A stretch of 64,000 nt of DNA from Ignavibacteria bacterium (GTDB lineage: Bacteria > Bacteroidota > Ignavibacteria > Ch128b). Of this stretch, positions 1-8,559 are shown one piece after another. Position 1 is the stretch's first letter. The number at the start of each line of letters is the position of its first letter. Both the position numbers and the translations under genes were made by a program. The DNA is taken from contig JABLYA010000001.1 of the NCBI GenBank assembly GCA_013177855.1, positions 1,936,983-2,000,982 on the forward strand. The letters are read 5' to 3'. The notes beneath the pieces are model-generated. The model searched no databases. It was not told the origin of the DNA and saw only the letters and a program-made list of their open reading frames with translations.

Positions 1-422
1 TAGTTCTTGCTGAACATTTTGTTAAGAAATTTTCTGAAGAAGCGAAAATTCAAACTCCATCAATTACAAAAGAAGTTATTGAAATTTTTCTAAGATATCC
101 CTGGCCAGGAAATGTCCGTGAACTAGAAAATGTTTTGCAGCGAGCTGTTTTAATTTGTGATGATAATAAAATTAGAGTTAAAGACCTCCCATTATCTCTT
201 CAAGCTTATCTTCCTGAAGCATTGACTGGAGAAGTCTCCACAAAAATTGTCAGTGAAAGTCATGAAATTATTCCACTTGAAAAAATCAAAGAGAATGCTC
301 TGAGACATGCTTTGAAAGTGACAAGGGGAAATATTCAGGAGGCTGCAAAAAGATTACAAATTGGAAGAGCAACAATTTATAGAATGATGAAGGAATACAA
401 CATTAAACCCGAAAAAGAATGA
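1..422 (+). CDS. Sigma-54-dependent response regulator, NtrC family (5' truncated)
   Basis: Only the C-terminal part is present; the frame is open from base 3 and the start lies before the window. The first readable residues are the end of an AAA+ sigma-54 activator domain, with the family motif PWPGNVRELEN at about bases 102-134. The last ~45 residues form a Fis-type helix-turn-helix (GNIQEAAKRLQIGRATIYR). Such proteins bind enhancers and drive RpoN-dependent promoters by ATP hydrolysis. The stop overlaps the next gene's start (ATGA at 419-422), so it is translationally coupled to a glycosyltransferase and probably controls or belongs to the exopolysaccharide cluster that follows. The receiver or sensor domain, and therefore the signal, cannot be seen. 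Confidence 0.93.
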   Translation, partial: VLAEHFVKKFSEEAKIQTPSITKEVIEIFLRYPWPGNVRELENVLQRAVLICDDNKIRVKDLPLSLQAYLPEALTGEVSTKIVSESHEIIPLEKIKENALRHALKVTRGNIQEAAKRLQIGRATIYRMMKEYNIKPEKE

Positions 423-1660
423 ATTTACTTGAATTAATTTTCTGGTTATCATTCTTCTTTATTTTTTATACTTTTATTGGTTATCCATTGCTGATGTATT
501 TTTTATTTAGATTTGAAAGCATTCGCTATTTTATTCGTATTCCAGAAGATGCTGGTAAAGTTTTCATTAATCCAGAGTTAGGAGGCAAAATAATTTTCGA
601 TCAGCGCTTTTCAGCAAAGGAGTTTACTCCATTTGTTTCGATGATTATAGCAGCTTACAATGAAGAGAAATTTATCGAAGAGAAAATTAAAAATTGTCTG
701 GAGCTAAATTATCCGTCAGAAAAAATTGAATTCCTTTTTGTGACAGACGGTTCTAATGATAAAACTCCTGAGATCGTTCAAAAATATTCTGAGACTTATC
801 CTAATGTAAAATTATTTCATCAATCAGAAAGACAGGGAAAGTTGAAAGCAATTAATCGCGTGGTTCCCTATGCAAAAGGTGAAATTCTGGTTTTTTCGGA
901 TGCGAATTCATTCTATAATAAAGATGCCATCAGTTTTCTTGTTAGACATTTCCAATTTGAAAAAATAGGCTGCGTGGCTGGCGAGAAAAGAGTGATCTCT
1001 AAAGATGGAAAACTCGAAGCAGAAGGTCTATACTGGAAATATGAATCTTTCTTGAAAAAACTTGATTCTGAAATCTTTTCTATTGTTGGAGCTGCTGGTG
1101 AGATTTTCGCTATAAGAAAAGATTTATTTCTCGAATTGCCTGAAAATACAATCAACGAAGATTTTGTCATTACAATGAATATTGCAGCGAAGGGTTATCG
1201 AGTAGTTTATGAACCAAAAGCCTATGCCGTCGAAGAACCGACAAAATCAATCTTCGAGGAATTTAAAAGAAGAATACGAATTTCCACTGGAGGTTTACAG
1301 GCAATCTTTTTATTGAAAAATCTTTTTGATATAAGGAAATATAAATTTCTGACATTTCAATTTATTAGTCATAGAATTTTAAGATGGACTATTACTCCGC
1401 TTTCATTATTACTAATTTATATATCGAACTTACTGATATTCTTAAAGAGTGATTTAATTTTCTACAAAATAACTTTTTATTTTCAGACTGTATTTTATTG
1501 TTCAGCTTTAATTGGTTTTTTAGCTGAATTGGTTAAAATTAAAATTAACTTTTTTTATTTGATTTTTTCATTCATCTTAATGAATTTTGTTTCAGTCATA
1601 GCATTAATAACATATCCATTCAGAGCCAGAACAAACATCTGGCAAAAAGTCGAAAGGTAA
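419..1660 (+). CDS. Membrane glycosyltransferase, family 2
   Basis: A 413-residue inner-membrane GT2 enzyme, probably a polysaccharide synthase or chain-extending transferase. An N-terminal membrane helix (about 5-25) precedes the GT-A domain: nucleotide-binding start SMIIAAYNEE, the FVTDGSNDKT strand, a DxD-like SDAN, the acceptor-side ED of NEDFVIT, and RRIRISTGGLQ in the place of the QxxRW motif of processive enzymes. Three or four hydrophobic segments fill the last ~100 residues. The start overlaps the regulator's stop. With the sugar transferase two genes downstream it fits exopolysaccharide assembly. Donor sugar and product cannot be read from the sequence. Confidence 0.92.
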   Translation: MNLLELIFWLSFFFIFYTFIGYPLLMYFLFRFESIRYFIRIPEDAGKVFINPELGGKIIFDQRFSAKEFTPFVSMIIAAYNEEKFIEEKIKNCLELNYPSEKIEFLFVTDGSNDKTPEIVQKYSETYPNVKLFHQSERQGKLKAINRVVPYAKGEILVFSDANSFYNKDAISFLVRHFQFEKIGCVAGEKRVISKDGKLEAEGLYWKYESFLKKLDSEIFSIVGAAGEIFAIRKDLFLELPENTINEDFVITMNIAAKGYRVVYEPKAYAVEEPTKSIFEEFKRRIRISTGGLQAIFLLKNLFDIRKYKFLTFQFISHRILRWTITPLSLLLIYISNLLIFLKSDLIFYKITFYFQTVFYCSALIGFLAELVKIKINFFYLIFSFILMNFVSVIALITYPFRARTNIWQKVER

Positions 1661-1681
1661 CAAAAACAAAATGAGGTGATT

Positions 1682-2020
1682 ATGAATTTTGTTGAACAAA
1701 AAGTAGGTGATGTCCTTGTAATAGGAATAAATTTAGCAAGGGCTACTCTTCAGGAAGCAGATTCATTCAAACAATTACTTTTTAATGCAATCGAAAAAGG
1801 AGAGAGAAAAATTGTTGTTGATTTTTCTCAATCTGATTTTGTCGATTCTACATTTCTGGGGGCACTTGTTGTAAGTTTAAAGAGGATGACGCAAGCTGGC
1901 GGTGATATAAGACTTGTCGGTTTTCGTCCGGCAGTTCGATCGATGATGGAATTGACGAGAATGCATAAAGTTTTTGATTGTTATGAAACTGTTCAGGATG
2001 CAGTTAAAAGTTTTGGATAG
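1682..2020 (+). CDS. STAS-domain protein (anti-anti-sigma factor type)
   Basis: A 112-residue single-domain STAS protein. It has the SpoIIAA-like core, with FVDSTFLGALV holding the serine that anti-sigma kinases phosphorylate in this family, followed by the GGDIRLVGF strand. An in-frame GTG at 1676 would add two residues, but GAGGTG at 1673-1678 sits just ahead of ATG 1682 and is a good ribosome-binding site, so 1682 is preferred. It lies between a glycosyltransferase and a sugar-transferase fusion and two genes before a PP2C phosphatase of the class that dephosphorylates STAS proteins. A local partner switch is a reasonable inference. No HPK-like kinase (RsbW/SpoIIAB type) is visible in the window. 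Confidence 0.9.
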   Translation: MNFVEQKVGDVLVIGINLARATLQEADSFKQLLFNAIEKGERKIVVDFSQSDFVDSTFLGALVVSLKRMTQAGGDIRLVGFRPAVRSMMELTRMHKVFDCYETVQDAVKSFG

Positions 2021-2022
2021 TA

Positions 2023-3792
2023 ATGAAATGTTTAATTTTAGGTGCAGGAATTGGTAAAAGATTACAGCCGCTTTCAAATGAAATTCCTGCACCAATGCTT
2101 CCAATACTCAATAAGCCTCTAATACTTTATATCTTAGAGCACATCAAAAATTTTGGAATAAACGAGATAAAAATATCTCTGTATCACTTACCTGAAGTGA
2201 TTGACGCTTATCTTGGTGAAGGCGAAGAGCTTGATCTTAAAATTTCTTATTCGCTTGAAAAAGATTTATTGGGAACAGGTTATGCAGTCAAAAGAATCCC
2301 ATCTTTTTTTGATGATACAATTCTTATTCACTATGGAAATGTTTTAAGCAACATTGATATAAATGAATTTTACCTATTTCATAAACAAAGAAAAAGCATC
2401 TTTACCTACGCAGTACTAGAGAACCGAATCGCAAAAGAGACTCCCGAAATACTTCTCGATCAAAAATCTCAGGTAATAAATTATAAATATCGAGAGAATG
2501 AAAGTCATTACCCATTCATACCTGCCGGTATATTTCTGGCTGAGAAAGAAATTCTTGACTTTATTCCCTCAAATAAAAAATATTCTCTCGAAGAAGAGCT
2601 TTTAAATGAAATAATCGAGAAAAAACTTCCCGTGTTTGCTTTTATCCACAAAGGAGATTACTACAAAATTCAATATCCGAAAGATTTACTTGAAATTAAT
2701 CTTCAATTATTGAAATTTTTATCGGTTGCTGAAGGGAAATTAGTCTTTGGCTTTAAAGATGGGGTTAATAAAGAAGTTTTGAATTCGATCTCTTCCCCAA
2801 TTTTTATTGGCGAAAATTCGGTAATCAATAAAAATGTCTCAATAAAAAATCCTGTTGTAATTGGTGATGATGTAATAGTTGATGAAGGTGCAACTCTATC
2901 CAATTCTTTAATCTTGAACAATACTTACATTGGTAAAAATTTAGAAATTGAAAATTCAATTGTTTTCAAAAATCTTTGCATCAATACAAGAAATGATTAC
3001 GGTTTTTATGTAACAGACTCATTTATCCTGGCTCCAGTTGTAAAAGTTAAACTTGCTGATAAAATTAAAGAGATTTTGTTTAGGCTGATTGATATAATTT
3101 TATCTTCACTTGGATTAATTTTGCTTTCACCAATCTTACTCTTAATAGCTTTGGCAATTAAAATTGATTCAAAAGGTCCAGTATTCTTTAAATCAAAAAG
3201 AGTCCAGAAACCTCAATTAATTCAACAGAGTGATAAATGGTATCTTTACGAGCCTGAAAAGTCAGTTTATTATTATAAATTTAGAACAATGAGAGTAGAC
3301 AATTTTAGTAAAGATGAATTTCGTAAAGAAAACATATATAACGAAGGACCTTATTTTAAATTAAAATCTGACCCAAGGGTAACAAGAGTCGGAAAATTTC
3401 TGAGAAAGACAAGCTTAGATGAGCTACCTTTATTATTTAATGTTTTGAAAGGTGATTTAAGTCTTGTAGGAGTTTGGGGACTTCCACCCGATGAAGCTCA
3501 AATTTTGCTTGAAACAGGAGTCACGAAGGAACTATATCAACTTAAAGATACAGCTCAAATAAGATTTAAAGGAAAGCTCGGACTTGCTGGTTACTGGCAA
3601 TCAAGAGGAAGATCAGAACTCACGGCTGAAGAAAGGGCAATTCATGATGCAATTCAGGCTCTTGCGGATATTAAAGATGCAAAACTTAAATCAAGATTGG
3701 GAGATTATTCAAAAGCTAATTCACTTCGTGGTTATATTTCTTTAATTTTAGATACAATTAAATCGGTTATAAAAAGAAAAGGTGCTTATTGA
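2023..3792 (+). CDS. Nucleotidyltransferase / left-handed helix / bacterial sugar transferase fusion
   Basis: A 589-residue fusion. Residues 1-230 resemble NDP-sugar pyrophosphorylases (CLILGAGIGKRLQPLS). Residues 240-335 look like a short left-handed beta-helix with hexapeptide-like repeats (NKNVSIKNPVVIGDDV). Residues 345-589 are a polyprenyl-phosphate sugar-1-phosphate transferase of the WbaP/PssE type: one membrane hairpin, then FFKSKRVQK, YYYKFRTMRVD and DELPLLFNVLKGDLSLVG. It would transfer a sugar phosphate to undecaprenyl phosphate to start a repeat unit. In the first domain the PKP lysine usual in the family is alanine (EIPAPML), so activity of that half is doubtful. The stop overlaps the next start (TGATG). 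Confidence 0.9.
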   Translation: MKCLILGAGIGKRLQPLSNEIPAPMLPILNKPLILYILEHIKNFGINEIKISLYHLPEVIDAYLGEGEELDLKISYSLEKDLLGTGYAVKRIPSFFDDTILIHYGNVLSNIDINEFYLFHKQRKSIFTYAVLENRIAKETPEILLDQKSQVINYKYRENESHYPFIPAGIFLAEKEILDFIPSNKKYSLEEELLNEIIEKKLPVFAFIHKGDYYKIQYPKDLLEINLQLLKFLSVAEGKLVFGFKDGVNKEVLNSISSPIFIGENSVINKNVSIKNPVVIGDDVIVDEGATLSNSLILNNTYIGKNLEIENSIVFKNLCINTRNDYGFYVTDSFILAPVVKVKLADKIKEILFRLIDIILSSLGLILLSPILLLIALAIKIDSKGPVFFKSKRVQKPQLIQQSDKWYLYEPEKSVYYYKFRTMRVDNFSKDEFRKENIYNEGPYFKLKSDPRVTRVGKFLRKTSLDELPLLFNVLKGDLSLVGVWGLPPDEAQILLETGVTKELYQLKDTAQIRFKGKLGLAGYWQSRGRSELTAEERAIHDAIQALADIKDAKLKSRLGDYSKANSLRGYISLILDTIKSVIKRKGAY

Positions 3793-5351
3793 TGGAACAA
3801 CCAAAACAAATTCTTGTCATAGATGATGATGCTGCAATGAGAAAATTAATCGGCTTTAATCTGAAGAAAGCTGGTTATGAAGTAATTGAAGCCGATGGAC
3901 CAGGACAGGCATTTGAACATCTCGAAAAAACAACTCCTGATCTTGTTCTGTGTGATATTATGATGAGCGGAATGGATGGATTTACATTTTGCGAAAAGGT
4001 TAGAGCACAGGAAAAATACAAAGCTTTGCCTTTTATCTTTGTTTCTGCAAAAAGCTCACTTGCTGATAAGGAAAAAGCTGTTGCTCTCGGTGCTGATGAT
4101 TACATAACCAAACCATTTATTCTTGATGAATTGCTTTTAAAGATAAGAGCTTTACTGAAAAGATCAGAAATTTACAAAGCTTATGGTGCAAAAAAAGTTA
4201 TTGAAGAAATCACCCAAACCGCAAAGCCAAAGATTTTGATTGTTGATGATGATAAAGTTTTAACCAAGTTACTAGCCGCTGCTCTTGAAAAAAATGATTT
4301 CGAAGTAAAAGTTGCTCACAACGCCTTTGATGGATTTAACATTGCTAAGGAATTTAAACCTGATTTAATCCTATCGGACATATTAATGCCCGAAGCTGAT
4401 GGATTTGAATTTAGAAATCTTTTAAGTGCTGATAAAGAATTGAAATCTATTCCATTTGTATTCCTTACTTCCAAGACAGAAGAGCAAGATATCTTAAAAG
4501 GTTATGAATATGGAGTTTATGATTATGTCCTTAAGACCGCTGGAATGAATGTGATTACAGCAAAAGTTAAAGCAATTGTAGAATCACTTCAAAAGGAAAG
4601 GAAAAAAGTTGTTGACGAAATTCAACATGCTGCCGAAACAATTAAATTAAAAGTTGTTCCAGACGCACCACCAAAATTAGATGGTTTTTTAATTGAACAA
4701 TGGCATCAGACATATCAAGGAATTCCTGGCGGAGATTTTCTTGATTACATTAAACTTTCTTCTGATACTTATGCAATAGCATTTGGTGATGTAATGGGTA
4801 AAAAATGGGGTGCCTGGTATTTTGCATTTGCTTATGCAGGTTATATTAGAAGCGCAATTCGATTTGTGGCTCAATCGGGTGAAGAACATTCTCCAGCGAA
4901 AATTATGGAAAAGCTGAATCGAGCAATTTATCAGGATGCGAAAGTTTCTGAAATCTTTGCAACTCTTTCCCTTATCGTTATCAATGTTTTGAAAAATGAA
5001 ATTAAATACACCGGCGCCGGTGATTTACCTTTGCTGGTTAAAAAAGCTAAAACAGGCGAAATTCTTAAAATTGAATCCGAAGGATTACTTCTCGGTTTTC
5101 TTGAAGATAGTGAATATGAAGATATTAATATTAAACTCGATTTAAATGATGAAATTGCAATTTTCACTGACGGAGTTGTAGAAGCAAAAAATGAAGATGG
5201 TGAGCAATTTGGACATACTCGAATTCAGGAAGTGTTCCAAAATTATGAAGGCGATTCATTTTTGCGGGCATTAAAAGAGAGACTTCTTCAATTCACAAAT
5301 ATGAAATTAGATGATGATACAACGGCTTTATGGATTAAGAGAATCAGTTAA
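3792..5351 (+). CDS. Two-receiver response regulator with PP2C (SpoIIE/RsbU-like) phosphatase
   Basis: A 519-residue cytoplasmic regulator. REC1 (residues ~5-122) has acidic residues VIDDD, phospho-acceptor CDIMM and the KPF lysine. REC2 (~148-265) has VDDD and SDILMP but reads LKTAG where KPF is expected. Residues ~290-519 are a PP2C-type serine phosphatase with metal-binding aspartates in PGGDF, GDVMGKK, FTDGVVEA and DDDTTALW. In this family phosphorylation of the receiver turns on the phosphatase, which dephosphorylates a STAS partner; the STAS gene two genes upstream is the obvious candidate. ATG 3792 overlaps the previous stop and is preferred to TTG 3789. Last gene of the cluster. Confidence 0.93.
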   Translation: MEQPKQILVIDDDAAMRKLIGFNLKKAGYEVIEADGPGQAFEHLEKTTPDLVLCDIMMSGMDGFTFCEKVRAQEKYKALPFIFVSAKSSLADKEKAVALGADDYITKPFILDELLLKIRALLKRSEIYKAYGAKKVIEEITQTAKPKILIVDDDKVLTKLLAAALEKNDFEVKVAHNAFDGFNIAKEFKPDLILSDILMPEADGFEFRNLLSADKELKSIPFVFLTSKTEEQDILKGYEYGVYDYVLKTAGMNVITAKVKAIVESLQKERKKVVDEIQHAAETIKLKVVPDAPPKLDGFLIEQWHQTYQGIPGGDFLDYIKLSSDTYAIAFGDVMGKKWGAWYFAFAYAGYIRSAIRFVAQSGEEHSPAKIMEKLNRAIYQDAKVSEIFATLSLIVINVLKNEIKYTGAGDLPLLVKKAKTGEILKIESEGLLLGFLEDSEYEDINIKLDLNDEIAIFTDGVVEAKNEDGEQFGHTRIQEVFQNYEGDSFLRALKERLLQFTNMKLDDDTTALWIKRIS

Positions 5352-5447
5352 TTTTATGAAGGTAATCTAAGAAGATTATTAAAACCAGACACTGTTTATC
5401 CAATCAAAAAATTAAATCAATATCATTAGAAAATTAATGGTGTCGCT

Positions 5448-5909
5448 ATGCCAAATTACTGGTTGTTTAAATCCGAACCGGATGTTTATTCTATTGATGA
5501 TTTACAACGAGATAAAAAAACTTATTGGGATGGTGTTCGAAACTACGAAGCCAGAAATTATTTAAGAGATAAAGTTAAAGTTGGTGATTTAGTTTTGTTT
5601 TATCACAGCAATTGTGATGAACCGGGTGTTTACGGAATCTGTGAAATTGTCAAAGAAGGTTATCCTGATTTTACGCAGTTTGATCCATCCAATAAACATT
5701 TTGATCCAAAAGCAAAAGAAGACAAACCAATTTGGTATATGGTGGATGTTAAATTTGTAAAAAAGTTGAAGAAACCTGTTTTACTTGAAGATATAAAATC
5801 AAATCAAAAACTTAGCAAGATGCGACTCTTGCAGAAGGGAAATCGACTTTCTATCATTCCTTTAACTAAATCAGAATTTGAAGAAATTTTGAAGATGAGT
5901 GAGAAATAA
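5448..5909 (+). CDS. EVE domain-containing protein
   Basis: A 153-residue single-domain EVE protein (PUA-like fold, THYN1 family). The start YWLFKSEPDVYSIDDL, the WDGVRNYEARNYLR segment and GDLVLFYHSN are family hallmarks that line the aromatic pocket. EVE domains are thought to bind modified bases in DNA or RNA, and some family members occur in modification-dependent restriction. Here it stands alone between an exopolysaccharide cluster and suhB, so a housekeeping role is as likely. The length is normal for the family. The ribosome-binding site is weak. Confidence 0.9.
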   Translation: MPNYWLFKSEPDVYSIDDLQRDKKTYWDGVRNYEARNYLRDKVKVGDLVLFYHSNCDEPGVYGICEIVKEGYPDFTQFDPSNKHFDPKAKEDKPIWYMVDVKFVKKLKKPVLLEDIKSNQKLSKMRLLQKGNRLSIIPLTKSEFEEILKMSEK

Positions 5910-6005
5910 AATTTTATTTAATCCATAACTTTTTTGGAGAGATAGGTTTTATTTCATAAATTTATTTCGAGTAAGGATGAACAAATTGAGGATAAAAAAT
6001 AAATT

Positions 6006-6803
6006 ATGGACTATCTGCAGTCGGCAGAGAAAGCAGCTCGAGAGGCTGGAAAGTATATTCTCTCAAATCTTGGCAAGGTCAAACAAATATCTTTCAAATC
6101 ACTTCAATCAAATCTTGTTACCGAAGTAGACAAAAAATCTGAAGAAATAATAATCGAAACACTCGAAAAAGATTTCCCCGATTTCGACATCTTAGCGGAA
6201 GAAAGCGGAGCTTCTTCAACGAAGAATTCTGAATTTATGTGGGTAATTGATCCACTCGATGGAACGACAAATTTTGCACATGGCCTACCAATTTTTTCCG
6301 TTTCTATCGGCTTAATAAAAGGCAATGAAGTAATTGCTGGTGTTATTTACGATCCAACTCGAGATCAAATGTTTATAGCTGAAAAAGGTAAAGGTGCATT
6401 CCTTAATGGAAAGAAATTGTCTGTTTCAAAAACTAAAGATATTAAAAAGGCTTTGCTTGTAACCGGCTTCCCTTATAATGTTGAAGAAAATCCTGATCAT
6501 TGTTTTGAAAGATTTGTGATTATGACCAAAAACAGTCGAGCAGTTAGAAGACTTGGCTCTGCTGCACTCGATTTCGCTTACGTTGCAGCTGGAATTTTTG
6601 ATGGTTTCTGGGAGGTAAAATTAAATCCATGGGATATTGCCGCAGGACTATTACTTGTCAAAGAAGCTGGTGGGAAAGTAACCAATTTCAAAGGTGAAGA
6701 AAGTGATATCTTTAATCCACAGGTTTTAGCTTCGAATGGACACGTTCATAATATTATGATTGAACTTCTTGAAAAAGCTGAACAGGCAGAGTTTATTTTA
6801 TGA
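6006..6803 (+). CDS. suhB: Inositol monophosphatase family protein
   Basis: A 265-residue member of the Mg2+-dependent IMPase/SuhB family, close to the usual ~267. Metal-binding motifs are EES (residues ~66-68), DPLDGTTNFAHGLP and, near the C-terminus, NPWDIAAGLLLVKEAGG. It hydrolyses inositol-1-phosphate or related sugar phosphates; in enterobacteria SuhB also helps rRNA antitermination. The stop overlaps the PAP2 phosphatase start (ATGA at 6800-6803), so the two are co-translated. CysQ-like activity on PAP cannot be excluded from sequence alone. Confidence 0.88.
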   Translation: MDYLQSAEKAAREAGKYILSNLGKVKQISFKSLQSNLVTEVDKKSEEIIIETLEKDFPDFDILAEESGASSTKNSEFMWVIDPLDGTTNFAHGLPIFSVSIGLIKGNEVIAGVIYDPTRDQMFIAEKGKGAFLNGKKLSVSKTKDIKKALLVTGFPYNVEENPDHCFERFVIMTKNSRAVRRLGSAALDFAYVAAGIFDGFWEVKLNPWDIAAGLLLVKEAGGKVTNFKGEESDIFNPQVLASNGHVHNIMIELLEKAEQAEFIL

Positions 6804-7390
6804 TAGAATTTCTCTATTCAATTGATGTTGCAGTTTTTCGTTTCATAAATTCAACTCTGGCAAATCCGTTAACTGACAAATTAATGCCTTTTATAACAGA
6901 TGTTCGTAATTGGTATTTACTTTATATCTTTCTTTGGTTTCTGATTTTATTCAAAGGTGGTAGGTATCGAGTTGGGCTTGCAATTGGAATGATCTTGTTA
7001 GTTGTAGTTTCTGATCAGCTTAGCAGTGTTTTGTTGAAAAGTTTATTTGCAAGACCAAGACCTTGCAAAGTTCTTGAAAATGTTCATTTGCTAGTTGGGT
7101 GTACGGATTCGTATTCTTTTCCATCCTCGCATGCCGTGAACAATTTTGCTGCTGCGATGTTTTTCACTTACTTTTATAGACATTTGAAATGGATTTTATT
7201 TAGTGTTGCATCGGTGATGGCTCTGTCAAGAATTTTTGTTGGTGTTCATTATCCTTCAGATGTTTTAGGCGGTGCTTTAATAGGAATGGGAATTGGTTAT
7301 CTAATGGCGGTGATTTATAATTTTATTCTGGTGAATATTTATTCTTTAAAAATCTTTGGTTTGAAATCGAATACTCCGAAAGGTGATTGA
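6800..7390 (+). CDS. PAP2 family membrane phosphatase
   Basis: A 196-residue integral membrane phosphatase with five or six hydrophobic segments. The three acid-phosphatase motifs are present: KSLFARPRP, FPSSHA and SRIFVGVHYPSDVLGG, giving the catalytic histidines and aspartate. Likely substrates are undecaprenyl pyrophosphate or phosphatidic acid. The start overlaps the inositol monophosphatase stop by four bases. Bacitracin-resistance-type undecaprenyl pyrophosphate phosphatase activity is a guess based on family and topology. The tail ends in a short basic segment. Confidence 0.9.
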   Translation: MIEFLYSIDVAVFRFINSTLANPLTDKLMPFITDVRNWYLLYIFLWFLILFKGGRYRVGLAIGMILLVVVSDQLSSVLLKSLFARPRPCKVLENVHLLVGCTDSYSFPSSHAVNNFAAAMFFTYFYRHLKWILFSVASVMALSRIFVGVHYPSDVLGGALIGMGIGYLMAVIYNFILVNIYSLKIFGLKSNTPKGD

Positions 7391-7490
7391 ACAAATTTAG
7401 TTCTAAAGCTTAAGAATAATTCCATATCTCATCTCCACGAAATAATTTTTACTTTGTAGATTTCTCATATTCCTTTAGGATTGGGATGTC

Positions 7491-7569
7491 TTATTGACAA
7501 TTTTTTTCTTGAGTACAACTTGATGCTAATCGTAATTTACTCCTTTAGAGTTTAAGAAATTATTCAAAG
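7491..7569. repeat. Decayed palindromic repeat (same family as 47082-47160)
   Basis: The stretch follows the order of the intact element at 47082-47160: an ATTGA start, GAGT-CAACT, TAATC, an ACTCCTTnnGAGTT core and an AATTATTCAAA end. The GC-rich arms that pair in the intact copy (CCCCGAGT/ACTCGGGG) are eroded here, while the spacing is kept. Judged by eye. Confidence 0.5.
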
Positions 7570-7739
7570 AAAATTCATCTTATCAAAAGCGATTTGGTCT
7601 TTTATCATTTCAATTTTGAAATCAAAACAAATCAAGACCCTTAGTCTTTTGAACATTTTATGGTTTTTTTCCTAGAACACTGAAGTGGTTTTAATTTGAT
7701 TAACTTTTAATTTGTTTGATGTTTCTTGAATTCTTGTCA

Positions 7740-7797
7740 AAACCCAGTAAGGGTTTAATGTGAACAGATCCCAATTGTATTGGAGTAGGTGAATAAA
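7740..7797. repeat. Decayed palindromic repeat (same family as 46896-46950)
   Basis: AACCC-AGTAA-GGGTT hairpin followed by TAATGTGAA and a CCCAATTGTATTGG inverted repeat, the same order as AACCC/GGGTT, TAATGTGAA and CCCCAAT/ATTGGGG at 46896-46940. A third, degenerate copy lies at 46762-46820. Confidence 0.5.
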
Positions 7798-7878
7798 CAA
7801 AATCAAAGAACTTTGAAGTGATTCAATTTCAGAATTAAATAATTCTAAATTAAATACTTACAGACTGCCCGAACTTTG

Positions 7879-8559
7879 CTAACCAAGATTTTCAACAATC
7901 CACTTATGTAAGGGTATCATATCTTTCATAATTTTTTGAGAAAATTCAATTATATCTACATTCTTGAATTGCATTAAATCGTTTGTCTCGTACATCGCAT
8001 AAAGTCCGCCGAATTTTGAAAGCTCTGCAAATGGATGATCTGGAGAAAAACCTGGTGGTAATTTTTTAAATTTTGTTTCCTCTATACTATACCCTTTTCG
8101 TCTTAAAGTTTGAATAATTTTATAGAGTTCAGAGTTTTTTGTTTGTTGCAATAGAACTTGTCTGTACCTTTTCAAAATCTCAGGAGGAAAAATGTAAAAT
8201 CCCACTGCTACAAGAAAAGTATTTGGCTCCAAATGAAAATAGAAACCTGAACTTTCCAGTTTCTTTTTCTTTCCTTCCCAGAAATAAAGTCCGAGATTTG
8301 TTTTATATGGTTCTTTGTTTTGAGAAAATCTAACATCTCTATTTAATCTAAAAATTGATTTATTAATCTCTGGTTCGGCGATGATGTTAGGCAGATAGCT
8401 TTTCAAAAAGTCACCAATTTGAACTACACAAATTTTCGCCGGGAGTAAAAAATTTTTTTCGTACTCGTCCTTATGAGAATGAAACCACTCGCGATTATTG
8501 TTTCGTGAAAGTTTTTTAAGAAAGTCAATCGTGTTGAAAGGAAAGTTGAGTTGCTTCAT
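7879..8559 (-). CDS. DUF2461 domain-containing protein
   Basis: A 226-residue cytoplasmic protein of the DUF2461 (TIGR02453) family. Recognisable parts are the N-terminal FLKKLSRNNNREWFHSHKDEY, the central FRLNRDVRFSQNKEPYKTN and the FYFHLEPNTFLVAVGFY strand. The length is typical. No biochemical function is established. Its start overlaps the stop of the upstream antiporter gene by four bases (8556-8559), so the two are likely one transcript on the minus strand. Confidence 0.9.
   Translation of the reverse strand: MKQLNFPFNTIDFLKKLSRNNNREWFHSHKDEYEKNFLLPAKICVVQIGDFLKSYLPNIIAEPEINKSIFRLNRDVRFSQNKEPYKTNLGLYFWEGKKKKLESSGFYFHLEPNTFLVAVGFYIFPPEILKRYRQVLLQQTKNSELYKIIQTLRRKGYSIEETKFKKLPPGFSPDHPFAELSKFGGLYAMYETNDLMQFKNVDIIEFSQKIMKDMIPLHKWIVENLG

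Larger units (their letters stand above)
7391..7878. other. Intergenic region without a gene, between convergent genes
   Basis: No open frame with a credible start or family signature is seen on either strand. The flanking genes converge, so no promoter is required. Two stretches (7491-7569 and 7740-7797) are decayed versions of palindromic repeats found intact at 46896-46980 and 47082-47160; they are listed separately. No clear terminator hairpin with a T-run was found. Confidence 0.6.

Noticed and set aside
913..1170. Antisense frame inside the glycosyltransferase gene
   Set aside because: A shadow of the real gene in another frame; no start signal and no recognisable protein. The same applies to other short antisense frames.
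5341..5447. Terminator after the PP2C gene
   Set aside because: A short TAATCT/AGATTA inverted repeat lacks a GC-rich stem and a T-run.
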